The notes: generated by a model not told the origin, from the sequence alone. DNA of 10,572 bases from Rickettsiales bacterium (GCA_028282625.1 JANQHP010000061.1:1-10572); one strand, 5' to 3'; numbered from the stretch's first letter, positions 1-5,812 are shown. Numbers and translations: made by a program.

Positions 1-1
1 G

Positions 2-1828
2 AGCCTGCGCCTGTATGTCACCGAACTGGCCAAAGCCTCCTCCCCCGCGCTGGATGAAGCGCAGTTGGCCGAGCGGCAATTCCTGCAGCATTACCTGCAA
101 GCCACTGCCCAACAATCGGGCTTCCTGTCTCGTCGTAAGGCCACAGCCGATATTCCAGCCAATTTCTCTGACCAGAAGCCAGGCGGCATCACCCTCCTTG
201 GCGCGGCCAACCGTCCTCTCCTTACCACGAAAGATATGGCACCCTTAAGCCCTCCCGTGATGCAACAGCTTGAACGCACGCCTATGGCAGAAGAGGCTTT
301 TGTGGATGGCTTCTTGGCCGAAGATGGTACCGTCTATGTCGCCTTTATCACGCCCATCCAAGCCGTGCAATCCGAAGAAATCGTAGGCAGAATCGTCGCG
401 GTCCGCGCGCTGGATCCGCCTTTTTATGCCTTATTGCACCATCCACCTGCCGCCGCAGAAGGTGCCTATTCCCTGCTTCTGCGCCCTGACCCTGCCGGTG
501 TTCGGCTCCTCTCACCCACGGCCGCAGCACCCCTGCCGCTTGCACAGGCCTTTGCGATCGACAAGCAAACCGGCATCGAAACAAAATTGCTGCATGCTTA
601 TGACAGCAGCTTCGCCGAGGGCATCAATTATGCCGGCACCAAGGTTATTGCTTCGGCCGCCAAGGTAGAAGGCACCCCTTGGCAGGTGCAACATGGCGTG
701 CCTTATGCCAGCTCGCTTGCCAAAAGTGCGGCGCGGCAAACGCGCACCATCGCCCTTGGCATCGTCGCGGTGTTACTCACAGGCGTAGCCATGCTCGCCC
801 TTTGGCGCCACAGCAGCTCCCTTCGCTACCAGCGCCTTAGCGCACAATTTGCAAGCCAGGCCGAACTCCTCAAGCTCATTGCCAACCAGCAGCCCGACCC
901 GATCTTTATCACCGATCAGCAAGGCATCTATCGCTACGCCAACGCGGCCGCCGCAGAGGATGTGCAGATGAAAGAGCCGACCCTGGCCGGCAAACCGCTG
1001 ATCGATGTCATGGGCCGCGCCCGCGCGCAACAATATCTGGATGCCCAAAAGGAGATGCTCAAAACCGGCAAGCGTCTCTCGCAAATTCAGCAGCGAGAAG
1101 GCAAGGGCAAAAAGCCGGGTCGCGTGATCCAGACCGAATATGTGGCCCTGCCGGAAATTCCCGATGTGCTGACCCAGGGGCAAACCCTGCCCGGTATGCT
1201 GGTCGTGGAATATGACATCACCGACATCATGCACGCGAAGGAAAAACAGGCCCGTCTGCTGGACCAGCTGATCGAAACGCTCATCCTGGCGGTCGATAAA
1301 CGCGACGCACACCACATCCATCATTCCCGCAAAGTCAAAATCTTGGCTGGGATTTTGGCCCGTGAAATGAAGCTCGATGATATCGCGGTGGAAACCGTTT
1401 CCATTGCCGGATCGGTGTTGAATTTTGGCAAAATGCTGCTGCCAGCCGAAATCCTGACCAAAAAACGTCTGACCGCCAAGGAACGCACCGCGCTGCAGCA
1501 GGCGTTGCAAACCAGCGTCACCCTGCTTGCGCATCTCCCGTTTGAGGGGCCGGTCGTGCAAACCATCGAGCAATCGCAAGAGCGTGTGGATGGCAAGGGG
1601 CCGCTGAAGCTGGCGCAAAAAGATATCCTGCCGACCGCGCAAATCGTGCAGCTGGCCAACCATTTCATCGCCATGACCAGCCCGCGTGCCTACCGTGAGG
1701 CGCTTGCCAACGAAGCAGTCATCGCAGCGCTCATGGAGGAAGTCGGCACACGCTATTCCCGCAAACTGGTGATCGCCCTGGTGCACTATTTGGAAAACCA
1801 GACCGCACCTTATCCGTGGGAAGTATAA
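2..1828 (+). CDS. Membrane sensor with PAS-like and degenerate HD-GYP domains (5' partial)
   Basis: The frame is open from the window edge, so the true start lies upstream; 608 residues are visible. A TTG at 65 is not needed as a start. Bases 2-745 encode a probable extracytoplasmic sensor region, perhaps Cache-like. A hydrophobic helix follows at about 746-808, then a short linker and a PAS-like domain at about 866-1240 containing PDPIFITDQQG and ending VVEYDITD. The last third (about 1260-1810) follows the HD-GYP layout: RDAHHIHHS at 1301, SVLNFGK where AALLHDIGK is usual, PAEILTKKRLTAKE, ERVDGKGPL where HHERWDGSGYP is usual, and LANHFIAMTSPRAYR for VADxFDAMTSxRPYR. HD-GYP enzymes hydrolyse cyclic di-GMP with a metal centre. 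Here the HD pair reads LN, the HH pair reads QSQ, GYP is lost and the late D is N, so catalysis is unlikely. I infer a binding or signalling role, or decay. The fold call is firm; the sensor domain type is not. Confidence 0.8.
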   Translation, partial: SLRLYVTELAKASSPALDEAQLAERQFLQHYLQATAQQSGFLSRRKATADIPANFSDQKPGGITLLGAANRPLLTTKDMAPLSPPVMQQLERTPMAEEAFVDGFLAEDGTVYVAFITPIQAVQSEEIVGRIVAVRALDPPFYALLHHPPAAAEGAYSLLLRPDPAGVRLLSPTAAAPLPLAQAFAIDKQTGIETKLLHAYDSSFAEGINYAGTKVIASAAKVEGTPWQVQHGVPYASSLAKSAARQTRTIALGIVAVLLTGVAMLALWRHSSSLRYQRLSAQFASQAELLKLIANQQPDPIFITDQQGIYRYANAAAAEDVQMKEPTLAGKPLIDVMGRARAQQYLDAQKEMLKTGKRLSQIQQREGKGKKPGRVIQTEYVALPEIPDVLTQGQTLPGMLVVEYDITDIMHAKEKQARLLDQLIETLILAVDKRDAHHIHHSRKVKILAGILAREMKLDDIAVETVSIAGSVLNFGKMLLPAEILTKKRLTAKERTALQQALQTSVTLLAHLPFEGPVVQTIEQSQERVDGKGPLKLAQKDILPTAQIVQLANHFIAMTSPRAYREALANEAVIAALMEEVGTRYSRKLVIALVHYLENQTAPYPWEV

Positions 1829-1861
1829 CAGCCCCACCCTGTCATCCCGCTGTTTTTAATT

Positions 1862-1914
1862 CCCTCTCCCCGCGCCTGTCCTCCGAAGCTTTAGCGTAGG
1901 GGGAGGGGAGAGGG
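1862..1914. repeat. CCCTCTCCCC inverted-repeat element with YAKASED-type core
   Basis: The 10-bp arms CCCTCTCCCC (1862-1871) and GGGGAGAGGG (1905-1914) are perfect inverted repeats. They enclose a GTCCTCCGAAGCTTTAGCGTAGG core that, read on the minus strand, encodes the widespread repeat-derived YAKASED peptide. The same arms recur at 2111-2134, 4862-4885 and 5053-5105; the 5053-5105 copy shares the core, while the other two have a loop of only a few bases. It could fold as a stem in RNA, but no T-tract makes it a convincing terminator. Confidence 0.8.
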
Positions 1915-1931
1915 TGGACACTTTAGTGTCC

Positions 1932-2150
1932 GGGCCTGTCTCCCCGTAGTACGCAGTACGAAAGCGGATGACCGCGGGATCCAGTGACTAGTAACCAGTG
2001 ACCAGTTACTTTTAAATAACGCTCAAGCGCCGCGAAGGCTGCGCTCCCCTTGGTCGCTACTCGCACGGCAAGCCGTGCTCCGGGAGGTATCCATGCACCC
2101 GCCTCATATCCCCTCTCCCCTCCGGGGGAGAGGGTTAGGGTGAGGGGGTG
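1932..2150. repeat. Mosaic dispersed repeat, copy 1
   Basis: This block matches 4889-5121 module by module: GCCTGTCTCCCCGTAGTACG, CAGTACGAAAG, GGATGACCGCGGGATCCAGT, ACGCTCAAGCG, TGCGCTCCCCTTGGTCGCTA, a short variable hairpin, GGGAGGTATCCATGCA, and a CCCTCTCCCC/GGGGAGAGGG hairpin (2111-2134) ending GGGTTAGGG. The variable hairpin is ACGGCAAGCCGT here and GCGGGCTTAAAGAAAGCCCGC in copy 2, so the loop differs while the pairing is kept. A tail GTGACTAGTAACCAGTGACC also recurs near 5197. No protein is supported; the frames through it are repeat translations. Confidence 0.85.
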
Positions 2151-2181
2151 TTCTTTACATAAGAAAGGGGGCCTTGCCCCC

Positions 2182-2260
2182 TTGTGACCCCCCGCCGGCG
2201 CATGAGCGCCGCGTCGCGTTGCTCCTACTCGCGCGTACCGCACTCCAGGGAGGTATCCAC
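2182..2260. repeat. Diverged partial copy of the mosaic repeat
   Basis: CGCCGCGTCGCGTTGCTCCT, ACTCGCG and CCAGGGAGGTATCCACGC follow the order of the GCGCTCCCCTTGGTCGCTAC to GGGAGGTATCCATGC part of copies 1 and 2, with many substitutions. This suggests an older insertion of the same family. It is followed by a short CCTGAA-rich stretch (2268-2296) and then the promoter at 2318. Confidence 0.6.
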
Positions 2261-2317
2261 GCGCCATCCTGCCTCCTGAACCCTGAATCCTGAACAGCTG
2301 AAGCGTAAAACTTCTGG

Positions 2318-2346
2318 TTGACAGCCCCCCATCTTTTATGTATTAT
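2318..2346 (+). promoter_or_regulatory. Sigma-70 type promoter of the structured RNA
   Basis: A perfect -35 box TTGACA (2318-2323) is followed by a 17-bp spacer and the -10 box TATTAT (2341-2346, five of six consensus bases). The predicted start is near 2353. It is among the closest matches to consensus in the window. It faces away from the sensor gene, and no plus-strand protein gene lies between it and the terminator at 2577-2605. Confidence 0.75.
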
Positions 2347-2352
2347 GCAATT

Positions 2353-2605
2353 ATTCATTTTCTGGACACGTTGGTTTTATCACCTTCGACCAACACAAAT
2401 GTATCCAGATCTCCTGAGTGTGCTGACACACGCTCAGGCAGGTGAAACTTCAGCCAGCAGGCGTTGCTACCCACCGGGTATGAGCGTCCCCGGTAGGTGG
2501 CCTAGCGCGATCATACGCAGCTCGGCCTGCGTGCTTCCAGTTTCACCACCATTTGCTGTCGTGAGACAGCACCAGAGGCCCCTTCTGCCGGGGGCCTTTT
2601 TTTTT
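2353..2605 (+). ncRNA. Candidate structured non-coding RNA (about 250 nt), family not recognised
   Basis: Almost the whole stretch between a consensus promoter and an intrinsic terminator can pair. A 5' hairpin at 2363-2407 has TGGA/TCCA ends and a GTTGGT/ACCAAC helix. A second uses CCTGAG(TGTG) 2413-2422 against CACA and CTCAGG 2427-2438. A long-range 9-bp stem, GGTGAAACT 2441-2449 with AGTTTCACC 2539-2547, closes a domain with GCAGGC/GCCTGC (2457-2462/2525-2530). Inside are an 11-of-12 helix (2467-2478 with 2489-2500) and AGCGCG/CGCaGCT (2504-2522). Next come a perfect 7-bp hairpin with a GTGA (GNRA) tetraloop (2554-2571) and the terminator. I see none of the conserved motifs of SRP RNA, tmRNA or RNase P RNA. 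6S RNA cannot be excluded by eye. Ends are inferred. Confidence 0.72.
2577..2605 (+). terminator. Rho-independent terminator of the structured RNA
   Basis: GGCCCC (2577-2582) pairs perfectly with GGGGCC (2591-2596) and is followed at once by nine T (2597-2605). It is oriented for plus-strand transcription. Read on the minus strand there is no T-tract, so it does not obviously serve the converging hldD gene, which ends 25 bp away. Confidence 0.9.
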
Positions 2606-2629
2606 GCGCGCAATCTAAAAAATCATCCA

Positions 2630-3619
2630 CTAACGGTACAAATCGTCCTGCGTCAGGTAGCGCGTGGCGTAATGCCGCACTCCTTCCTCCAGCGTTTTAA
2701 ACGGCGCCTGGTAACCCGCCTGGCGCAGCTTGGTCAGGTCCGCCTCGGTAAAATACTGGTATTTCCCGCTGAGTTCGGGCGGCAGGTCCACGTAATCAAT
2801 CTGTGCTTCCTCGCGCCCCAAACTTTGGCACAAAATATCGGCCATCTGGTGGAAGGTCACCGCCTTGCCGGTGCCCACATTAAACAAGCCGCTCACCTCC
2901 GGATGGTCCAGCAGCCACAACATCACCTCGCAGCAATCCTCCACATACACAAAGTCCCGCTTCTGCTCGCCATGCGCATAATCGGGATGCTCGGACTTAA
3001 ACAGCGGGATCTTCAAATTCGCACTGGCGCGCGGAAATTTCTGGCTCAGCACACTTTGCTGCTGGTCCTTGTGGTATTCGTTGGGGCCATACACATTAAA
3101 CATCTTCAGCCCGGCCCATTGCGGCGGCGTGGGTTTGCCGGCTTCCACATCGCGTGCCACCTTCACATCAAACAGATGCTTGCTCCAACCATAAGGGTTT
3201 AAGGGGCGGAGCTTTTCTAGATACGCACTCGATTGGTCATCCTGAAACCCCTGCTCCCCGTGGCCATAGGTCGCCACCGAAGAGGCATAGACAAAACGCG
3301 TACCATGTTCTGCGCACCACTCCCACAACTGGCAGGAAAAATTATAATTGTTGGCAATCAACTGGTCCGCGTTCATTTCCGTGGTGGAAGAGGTGGCCGC
3401 CATATGAAACACCGCGTCAATCTTCTCCGCATGGCGCGCAAGAAACGGCATCATATCTTCAGGATGCACAAAATAACTCACCGGATGTTTACGCAAATTC
3501 AACCACTTATCACCAATCCCCAGCGTGTCGCACACCGCGATATCCTTGCACCCCTTCTCAAGGAGTGAAATCACCAAATTCGACCCGATAAATCCTGCAC
3601 CACCGGTCACAATATACAT
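2630..3619 (-). CDS. hldD: ADP-L-glycero-D-manno-heptose 6-epimerase
   Basis: This is an NAD(P)-dependent extended short-chain dehydrogenase that epimerises ADP-D-glycero-D-manno-heptose at C6, supplying heptose for the LPS inner core in the cytoplasm. The 329-residue protein matches HldD/RfaD throughout: Rossmann GGAGFIGSN at residues 6-14, FHMAATSSTTE at 71-81, YASSVATYG, catalytic YGWSK at 143-147 (Y143, K147), MFNVYGPNEYHK, KRDFVYVED, GLFNVGTGKAVTF and the C-terminal PFKTLEEGV. The start is set at the ATG at 3619 because AGGAG lies 7 nt upstream and the protein then begins MYIVTGGAGFIG, as in the family. A further 23 open codons upstream have no support. It is a single gene, divergent from ubiK-proC. 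No clear terminator of its own is seen. Confidence 0.95.
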   Translation of the reverse strand: MYIVTGGAGFIGSNLVISLLEKGCKDIAVCDTLGIGDKWLNLRKHPVSYFVHPEDMMPFLARHAEKIDAVFHMAATSSTTEMNADQLIANNYNFSCQLWEWCAEHGTRFVYASSVATYGHGEQGFQDDQSSAYLEKLRPLNPYGWSKHLFDVKVARDVEAGKPTPPQWAGLKMFNVYGPNEYHKDQQQSVLSQKFPRASANLKIPLFKSEHPDYAHGEQKRDFVYVEDCCEVMLWLLDHPEVSGLFNVGTGKAVTFHQMADILCQSLGREEAQIDYVDLPPELSGKYQYFTEADLTKLRQAGYQAPFKTLEEGVRHYATRYLTQDDLYR

Positions 3620-3640
3620 GAAAAGGCTCCTTTGCTTGCG

Positions 3641-3667
3641 TTTACACCCACATGCTTCTAGTATAAC
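3641..3667 (+). promoter_or_regulatory. Possible ubiK-proC promoter
   Basis: TTTACA (3641-3646) and TATAAC (3662-3667) are both good boxes, but the 15-bp spacing is short. It lies in the 71-bp divergent region and overlaps the hldD promoter on the other strand. The downstream gene has a strong AAGGAGG site at about 3679-3685. Confidence 0.35.
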
Positions 3668-3688
3668 GTGTTTCATGGAAGGAGGCAA
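3660..3688 (-). promoter_or_regulatory. Probable hldD promoter
   Basis: On the minus strand, TTGCCT (3688-3683) and TATACT (3665-3660) are separated by exactly 17 bp. This predicts a start near 3653 and a leader of about 34 nt that includes the AGGAG site. The -35 box overlaps the ribosome binding site of the divergent ubiK-like gene. Confidence 0.5.
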
Positions 3689-3690
3689 AC

Positions 3691-3984
3691 ATGACAGAGC
3701 AAGCTTGGCTCAAAGATATGGCAACGCTGCTTGGCAGTACGGCCGGCATGGCACAGGAAATGGGCAACAGCGCGGCAGAGCAGATCAAAAGCAACACGCA
3801 GAATCTGGCTACACAGATGGGGCTTGTGACCCGCACGGAACATGAGGCGCTTTATGGCCTGGTGCAGCAACTTTCCCAAGAAAATGAGGCGCTAAAAGCA
3901 CGGCTTGCGGCGCTGGAGGAGGCACAAAAAGCACCCGCGTTGGTCAAACCCAAGAAGCCCACCACCAAAGCATCTGCGGACTAA
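3691..3984 (+). CDS. ubiK: UbiK-type accessory factor (BMFP domain protein)
   Basis: This 97-residue protein has the layout of the UbiK/YqiC family, small trimeric coiled-coil proteins that assist late ubiquinone biosynthesis and associate with membranes. The N-terminal part (about 1-40) is amphipathic. The family signature follows as LVTRTEHEAL (about 45-54), then a coiled coil, LVQQLSQENEALKARLAALEE (about 57-77), and a Lys/Pro/Ala-rich tail. The start ATG has a strong AAGGAGG site 5-6 nt upstream. It is followed after 2 bp by proC, so the two are almost certainly co-transcribed and probably translationally coupled. The link with proline synthesis is not functional as far as I know. Family assignment rests on the signature and coiled coil, not on long similarity. 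Confidence 0.8.
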   Translation: MTEQAWLKDMATLLGSTAGMAQEMGNSAAEQIKSNTQNLATQMGLVTRTEHEALYGLVQQLSQENEALKARLAALEEAQKAPALVKPKKPTTKASAD

Positions 3985-3986
3985 CC

Positions 3987-4832
3987 ATGTCTGCACCACT
4001 TTCCAACCTCTCCCTGTGGCTTGTGGGGTGCGGACGTATGGGCAGCGCCTTGCTGGCCGGGTGGCGACGTGCCGGCCTTGCGCCAGATGCCATCACGATC
4101 CTTGATCCAGCGCTTGCAGGTGCTGCAGCCGATGCGACGCACGAGTACCTTAAGGGCATCACACAGGTCTACGATGAGGTGGCTTCCTTGCCAGAAGGCA
4201 TCCATCCGCCGGATATATTGGTGCTTGGGATCAAGCCACAGCAAGCAGATACCGTGCTACCAAGCCTTGCACCGCATGTGGGGCCAGATACCGCCGCCTT
4301 GTCCATCATGGCCGGCATCACGCTGGAGCGTCTCGCCCACATATTCGGGCCAGAGTCGGCCATCATACGCACCATGCCCAACCTCCCGGTCACGGTGGAA
4401 CGCGGCATCACCGCGCTGGTGGCCAACGCGAACGCCAGCAAGACGCACCGCGAAACGTGCACCGCCCTGATGCAAACGGTGGGGCACACGCTCTGGCTTA
4501 AAAAAGAAGAGGAGATTGATGCGATCACCGCGATCTCCGGCAGCGGACCGGCCTATGTCTATGCCTTTATCGAGGCGATGGAAAAAGCAGCGACCACGCT
4601 TGGGCTGGATCCTGAGACTTCTGCCACCTTGGTCGCCCACACCTTCGCCGGCAGCCTTGCGCTACTGGAAGATGCCCACCAGCCGGCCGCCACACTGCGC
4701 AAGCAGGTCACCAGCCCCGGCGGCACCACCGAAGCGGCTTTGAAAGTGCTGCAATCCGAGGAAGGCATTAACTCGCTGGTACAACAAACCGTCCAAGCCG
4801 CGCTGGACCGCGCGCGTGCGCTGCAGAAGTAA
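3987..4832 (+). CDS. proC: Pyrroline-5-carboxylate reductase
   Basis: It catalyses the last step of proline synthesis, reduction of 1-pyrroline-5-carboxylate with NAD(P)H in the cytoplasm. The 281-residue length is typical. The N-terminal Rossmann motif is VGCGRMG (residues 13-19), then LGIKPQQ (80-86), RTMPNLPVTVERG (128-140), the dimer-domain signature SGSGPAYVYAFIEAM (184-198) and VTSPGGTTEAAL (241-252). All expected motifs are intact. Its ATG lies 2 bp after the ubiK-like stop codon with no clear Shine-Dalgarno site, which fits coupling. No T-tract terminator follows; repeat stems begin at 4862. Confidence 0.96.
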   Translation: MSAPLSNLSLWLVGCGRMGSALLAGWRRAGLAPDAITILDPALAGAAADATHEYLKGITQVYDEVASLPEGIHPPDILVLGIKPQQADTVLPSLAPHVGPDTAALSIMAGITLERLAHIFGPESAIIRTMPNLPVTVERGITALVANANASKTHRETCTALMQTVGHTLWLKKEEEIDAITAISGSGPAYVYAFIEAMEKAATTLGLDPETSATLVAHTFAGSLALLEDAHQPAATLRKQVTSPGGTTEAALKVLQSEEGINSLVQQTVQAALDRARALQK

Positions 4833-4861
4833 GCCGCCAAAAAACCATACAGCACATCATC

Positions 4862-4885
4862 CCCTCTCCCCAACGGGGGAGAGGG
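4862..4885. repeat. CCCTCTCCCC/GGGGAGAGGG short hairpin
   Basis: Perfect 10-bp arms (4862-4871 and 4876-4885) surround AACG. It is followed by TTAGGG, as at 2135-2140. It sits 30 bp after proC and could form the 3' end of that transcript by processing, but it lacks a T-tract. Confidence 0.75.
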
Positions 4886-4888
4886 TTA

Positions 4889-5121
4889 GGGCCTGTCTCG
4901 CCGTAGTACGCAGTACGAAAGAGGATGACCGCGGGATCCAGTGCTCTTTACATTACGCTCAAGCGGCGCGTAGCCTGCGCTCCCCTTGGTCGCTACTCGC
5001 GGGCTTAAAGAAAGCCCGCTCCGGGGAGGTATCCATGCATCGCCCCAATATCCCCTCTCCCCGTGCCCGTCCTCCGAAGCCTTGGCGTAGGAGGAGGGGA
5101 GAGGGTTAGGGAGAGGGGGTG
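4889..5121. repeat. Mosaic dispersed repeat, copy 2
   Basis: It has the same module order as 1932-2150. The variable hairpin is GCGGGC/GCCCGC (about 4999-5021), and the terminal hairpin is the long form with the YAKASED-type core (5053-5105), like that at 1862-1914. The CCAGTGACC tail is replaced by CTCTTTACATTACG. Presence of either core type in the last module shows that the modules recombine or insert independently. Confidence 0.85.
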
Positions 5122-5162
5122 TGCTTAACCCCGTCATCCCGCAGCCCTCTGTCGCGCTGCAA

Positions 5163-5218
5163 ATACGCAGTACGAAAGAGGATGATCGCGGGATCCAGTG
5201 ACTAGTCACCAGTTACCA
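5163..5218. repeat. Partial mosaic repeat (head module only)
   Basis: It repeats TACGCAGTACGAAAGAGGAT, GCGGGATCCAGTGACTAGT and ACCAGTTACCA, matching 1950-2010 in order but lacking the downstream modules. It is preceded by GTCATCCCGCAG (about 5133), which also occurs inverted at 1841 and in the element at 5750-5812. Confidence 0.75.
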
Positions 5219-5240
5219 ATCACCTACCTTAAAATTATAC

Positions 5241-5269
5241 TTTACTTAAATATTAAGCTGTGCTATATT
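5241..5269 (+). promoter_or_regulatory. Promoter of second structured RNA
   Basis: TTTACT (5241-5246), a 17-bp spacer and TATATT (5264-5269) lie in a locally AT-rich stretch, unlike the surrounding repeats. The predicted start is near 5276, just before the first base of the closing stem of the RNA. Confidence 0.55.
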
Positions 5270-5275
5270 GCAATT

Positions 5276-5437
5276 GAAGCTGTGAGTCCTGGAAGTGAAG
5301 CGCCAGGGTTCACTTAGATGGTTTTCTGATCGTGTTCATAGGAAATAAATCGATGGTATCGAAAGTTTCCTCTGAAGCCAGGAAGACACATCATTATTTG
5401 ATTCAGGGACCCGCTGTGAAGCGGGTCCCTTCCTTTA
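5276..5437 (+). ncRNA. Candidate structured small RNA (about 160 nt) with competing helices
   Basis: Pairing suggests a three-way junction. The closing stem is GTG + TCCTGG (5282-5292) with CCAGGA + CAC (5378-5389). Arm one is AAGTGAA/TTCACTT (5293-5299/5309-5315). Arm two is AGGAAA/TTTCCT (5340-5345/5366-5371) with an inner TCGAT/ATCGA helix on a GGT loop. A perfect 9-bp terminator follows. The loop of arm one contains CCAGG (5303-5307), which could pair with the same CCTGG (5288-5292) that forms the closing stem, so two folds compete. No downstream gene on this strand would make it a cis riboswitch, so I favour a free-standing sRNA. A short frame from ATG 5353 runs through the terminator and is probably not translated. 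The family is not recognised; 6S is possible. Confidence 0.6.
5406..5437 (+). terminator. Intrinsic terminator of second structured RNA
   Basis: GGGACCCGC (5406-5414) pairs perfectly with GCGGGTCCC (5421-5429) around TGTGAA and is followed by TTCCTTTATG. The stem is strong; the tail is T-rich but interrupted, so some read-through is likely. The stretch 5438-5574 after it holds no gene that I can support. Confidence 0.75.
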
Positions 5438-5574
5438 TGTTGAACCGCTATTTGCCTCTCCTCCCTTGGCAGGCGGAGGGCGCCCGCCGAAGCACCCTGC
5501 CTGTTTCCCCTTTCAAAAACGCGTGGCTTTTTCAAGCGACCCTGCTCCATATTGCACCAAATCCCAACATATTA

Positions 5575-5616
5575 TTGACTTATTAACTATTACGTGCTAG
5601 GATTATCCTAGTTTTT
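5575..5616 (+). promoter_or_regulatory. Promoter-like site overlapping an inverted repeat
   Basis: TTGACT (5575-5580) and TAGGAT (5598-5603) are 17 bp apart. The -10 box lies inside the inverted repeat CTAGGAT-T-ATCCTAG (5597-5611), followed by five T. The repeat could be an operator over the promoter, or a short AT-rich stem with a T-tract acting as a weak terminator. No convincing gene follows on the plus strand. Confidence 0.35.
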
Positions 5617-5654
5617 CATGTGCGCGCTTATGCAAAAAATATCCCACACATACA

Positions 5655-5736
5655 GTCATTCCCGCTTAAGGCGGGAATCTCTGTTGCAGTTTCTTGAGGG
5701 TGTCGAGAGAGGGATTCCTGCCTACGCAGGAATGAC
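5655..5736. repeat. REP-like doublet (GTCATTCCCGC ... GCAGGAATGAC)
   Basis: Two 8-bp hairpins, ATTCCCGC/GCGGGAAT (5658-5678) and ATTCCTGC/GCAGGAAT (5714-5733), are arranged so that the outer ends GTCATTCCCGC and GCAGGAATGAC form a near-perfect (10 of 11) terminal inverted repeat. Such paired palindromes are a common REP/BIME-like arrangement in proteobacterial gaps. On the minus strand it lies about 110 bp beyond the rpsD stop. Confidence 0.8.
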
Positions 5737-5747
5737 AACATACATCG

Positions 5748-5812
5748 CACTGGATACCGCGGTCGGGGCCACGGGATGACGGGGTGGGGACCACAGGATG
5801 ACGGAGTGAAGG
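5748..5812. repeat. CTGGAT-CCGCGG palindromic element with a 22-bp tandem duplication
   Basis: CTGGATACCGCGGTC (5750-5764) followed by GGGCCACGGGATGAC resembles the dispersed CTGGATCCCGCGGTC...GCGGGATGAC palindrome found in Rickettsia- and Wolbachia-type genomes (from memory). The end is duplicated: 5769-5790 and 5791-5812 match at 17 of 22 positions around GGATGACGG. It lies about 30 bp beyond the rpsD stop, so it may form the 3' end of that transcript. Confidence 0.65.

Noticed and set aside
773..1837. 354-codon minus-strand frame opposite the sensor gene
   Set aside because: The plus-strand frame has recognisable TM, PAS and HD-GYP features. The antisense frame has no family motifs and is explained by GC-rich codon use.
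1829..1857. CAGC/GCTG stem followed by five T after the sensor gene
   Set aside because: Only 4 bp of stem around a long loop; too weak to call a terminator, and part of it is the GTCATCCCGC repeat.
2353..2605. SRP (4.5S) RNA, tmRNA or RNase P RNA identity for the first RNA unit
   Set aside because: The conserved GGAAGGAAGCAGC-type SRP loop, the tmRNA tag reading frame and the GAGGAAAGTCC motif of RNase P are all absent.
2318..3202. Long plus-strand open frame (294 codons) from a TTG
   Set aside because: Its start codon is the -35 box of the RNA promoter, it runs through the terminator, and most of it is antisense to hldD, a certain gene.
3620..3688. 23-codon N-terminal extension of hldD
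   Set aside because: It would read through the AGGAG site and the probable promoter. The family begins directly with the Rossmann strand, as from ATG 3619.
1862..5105. Recurrent CCCTCTCCCC/GGGGAGAGGG units as a CRISPR-like array
   Set aside because: Copies are inverted-repeat elements at irregular distances with no regular spacers and no cas genes; they fit dispersed repeats.
5353..5586. 78-codon ORF inside and beyond the second RNA unit
   Set aside because: It has an AGGA about 10 nt upstream, but it crosses a perfect terminator stem and has no recognisable protein features.
5619..5780. 53-codon plus-strand ORF after the promoter-like site
   Set aside because: Most of its product (for example GIPAYAGMT) is the usual translation of the dispersed REP-like repeat.
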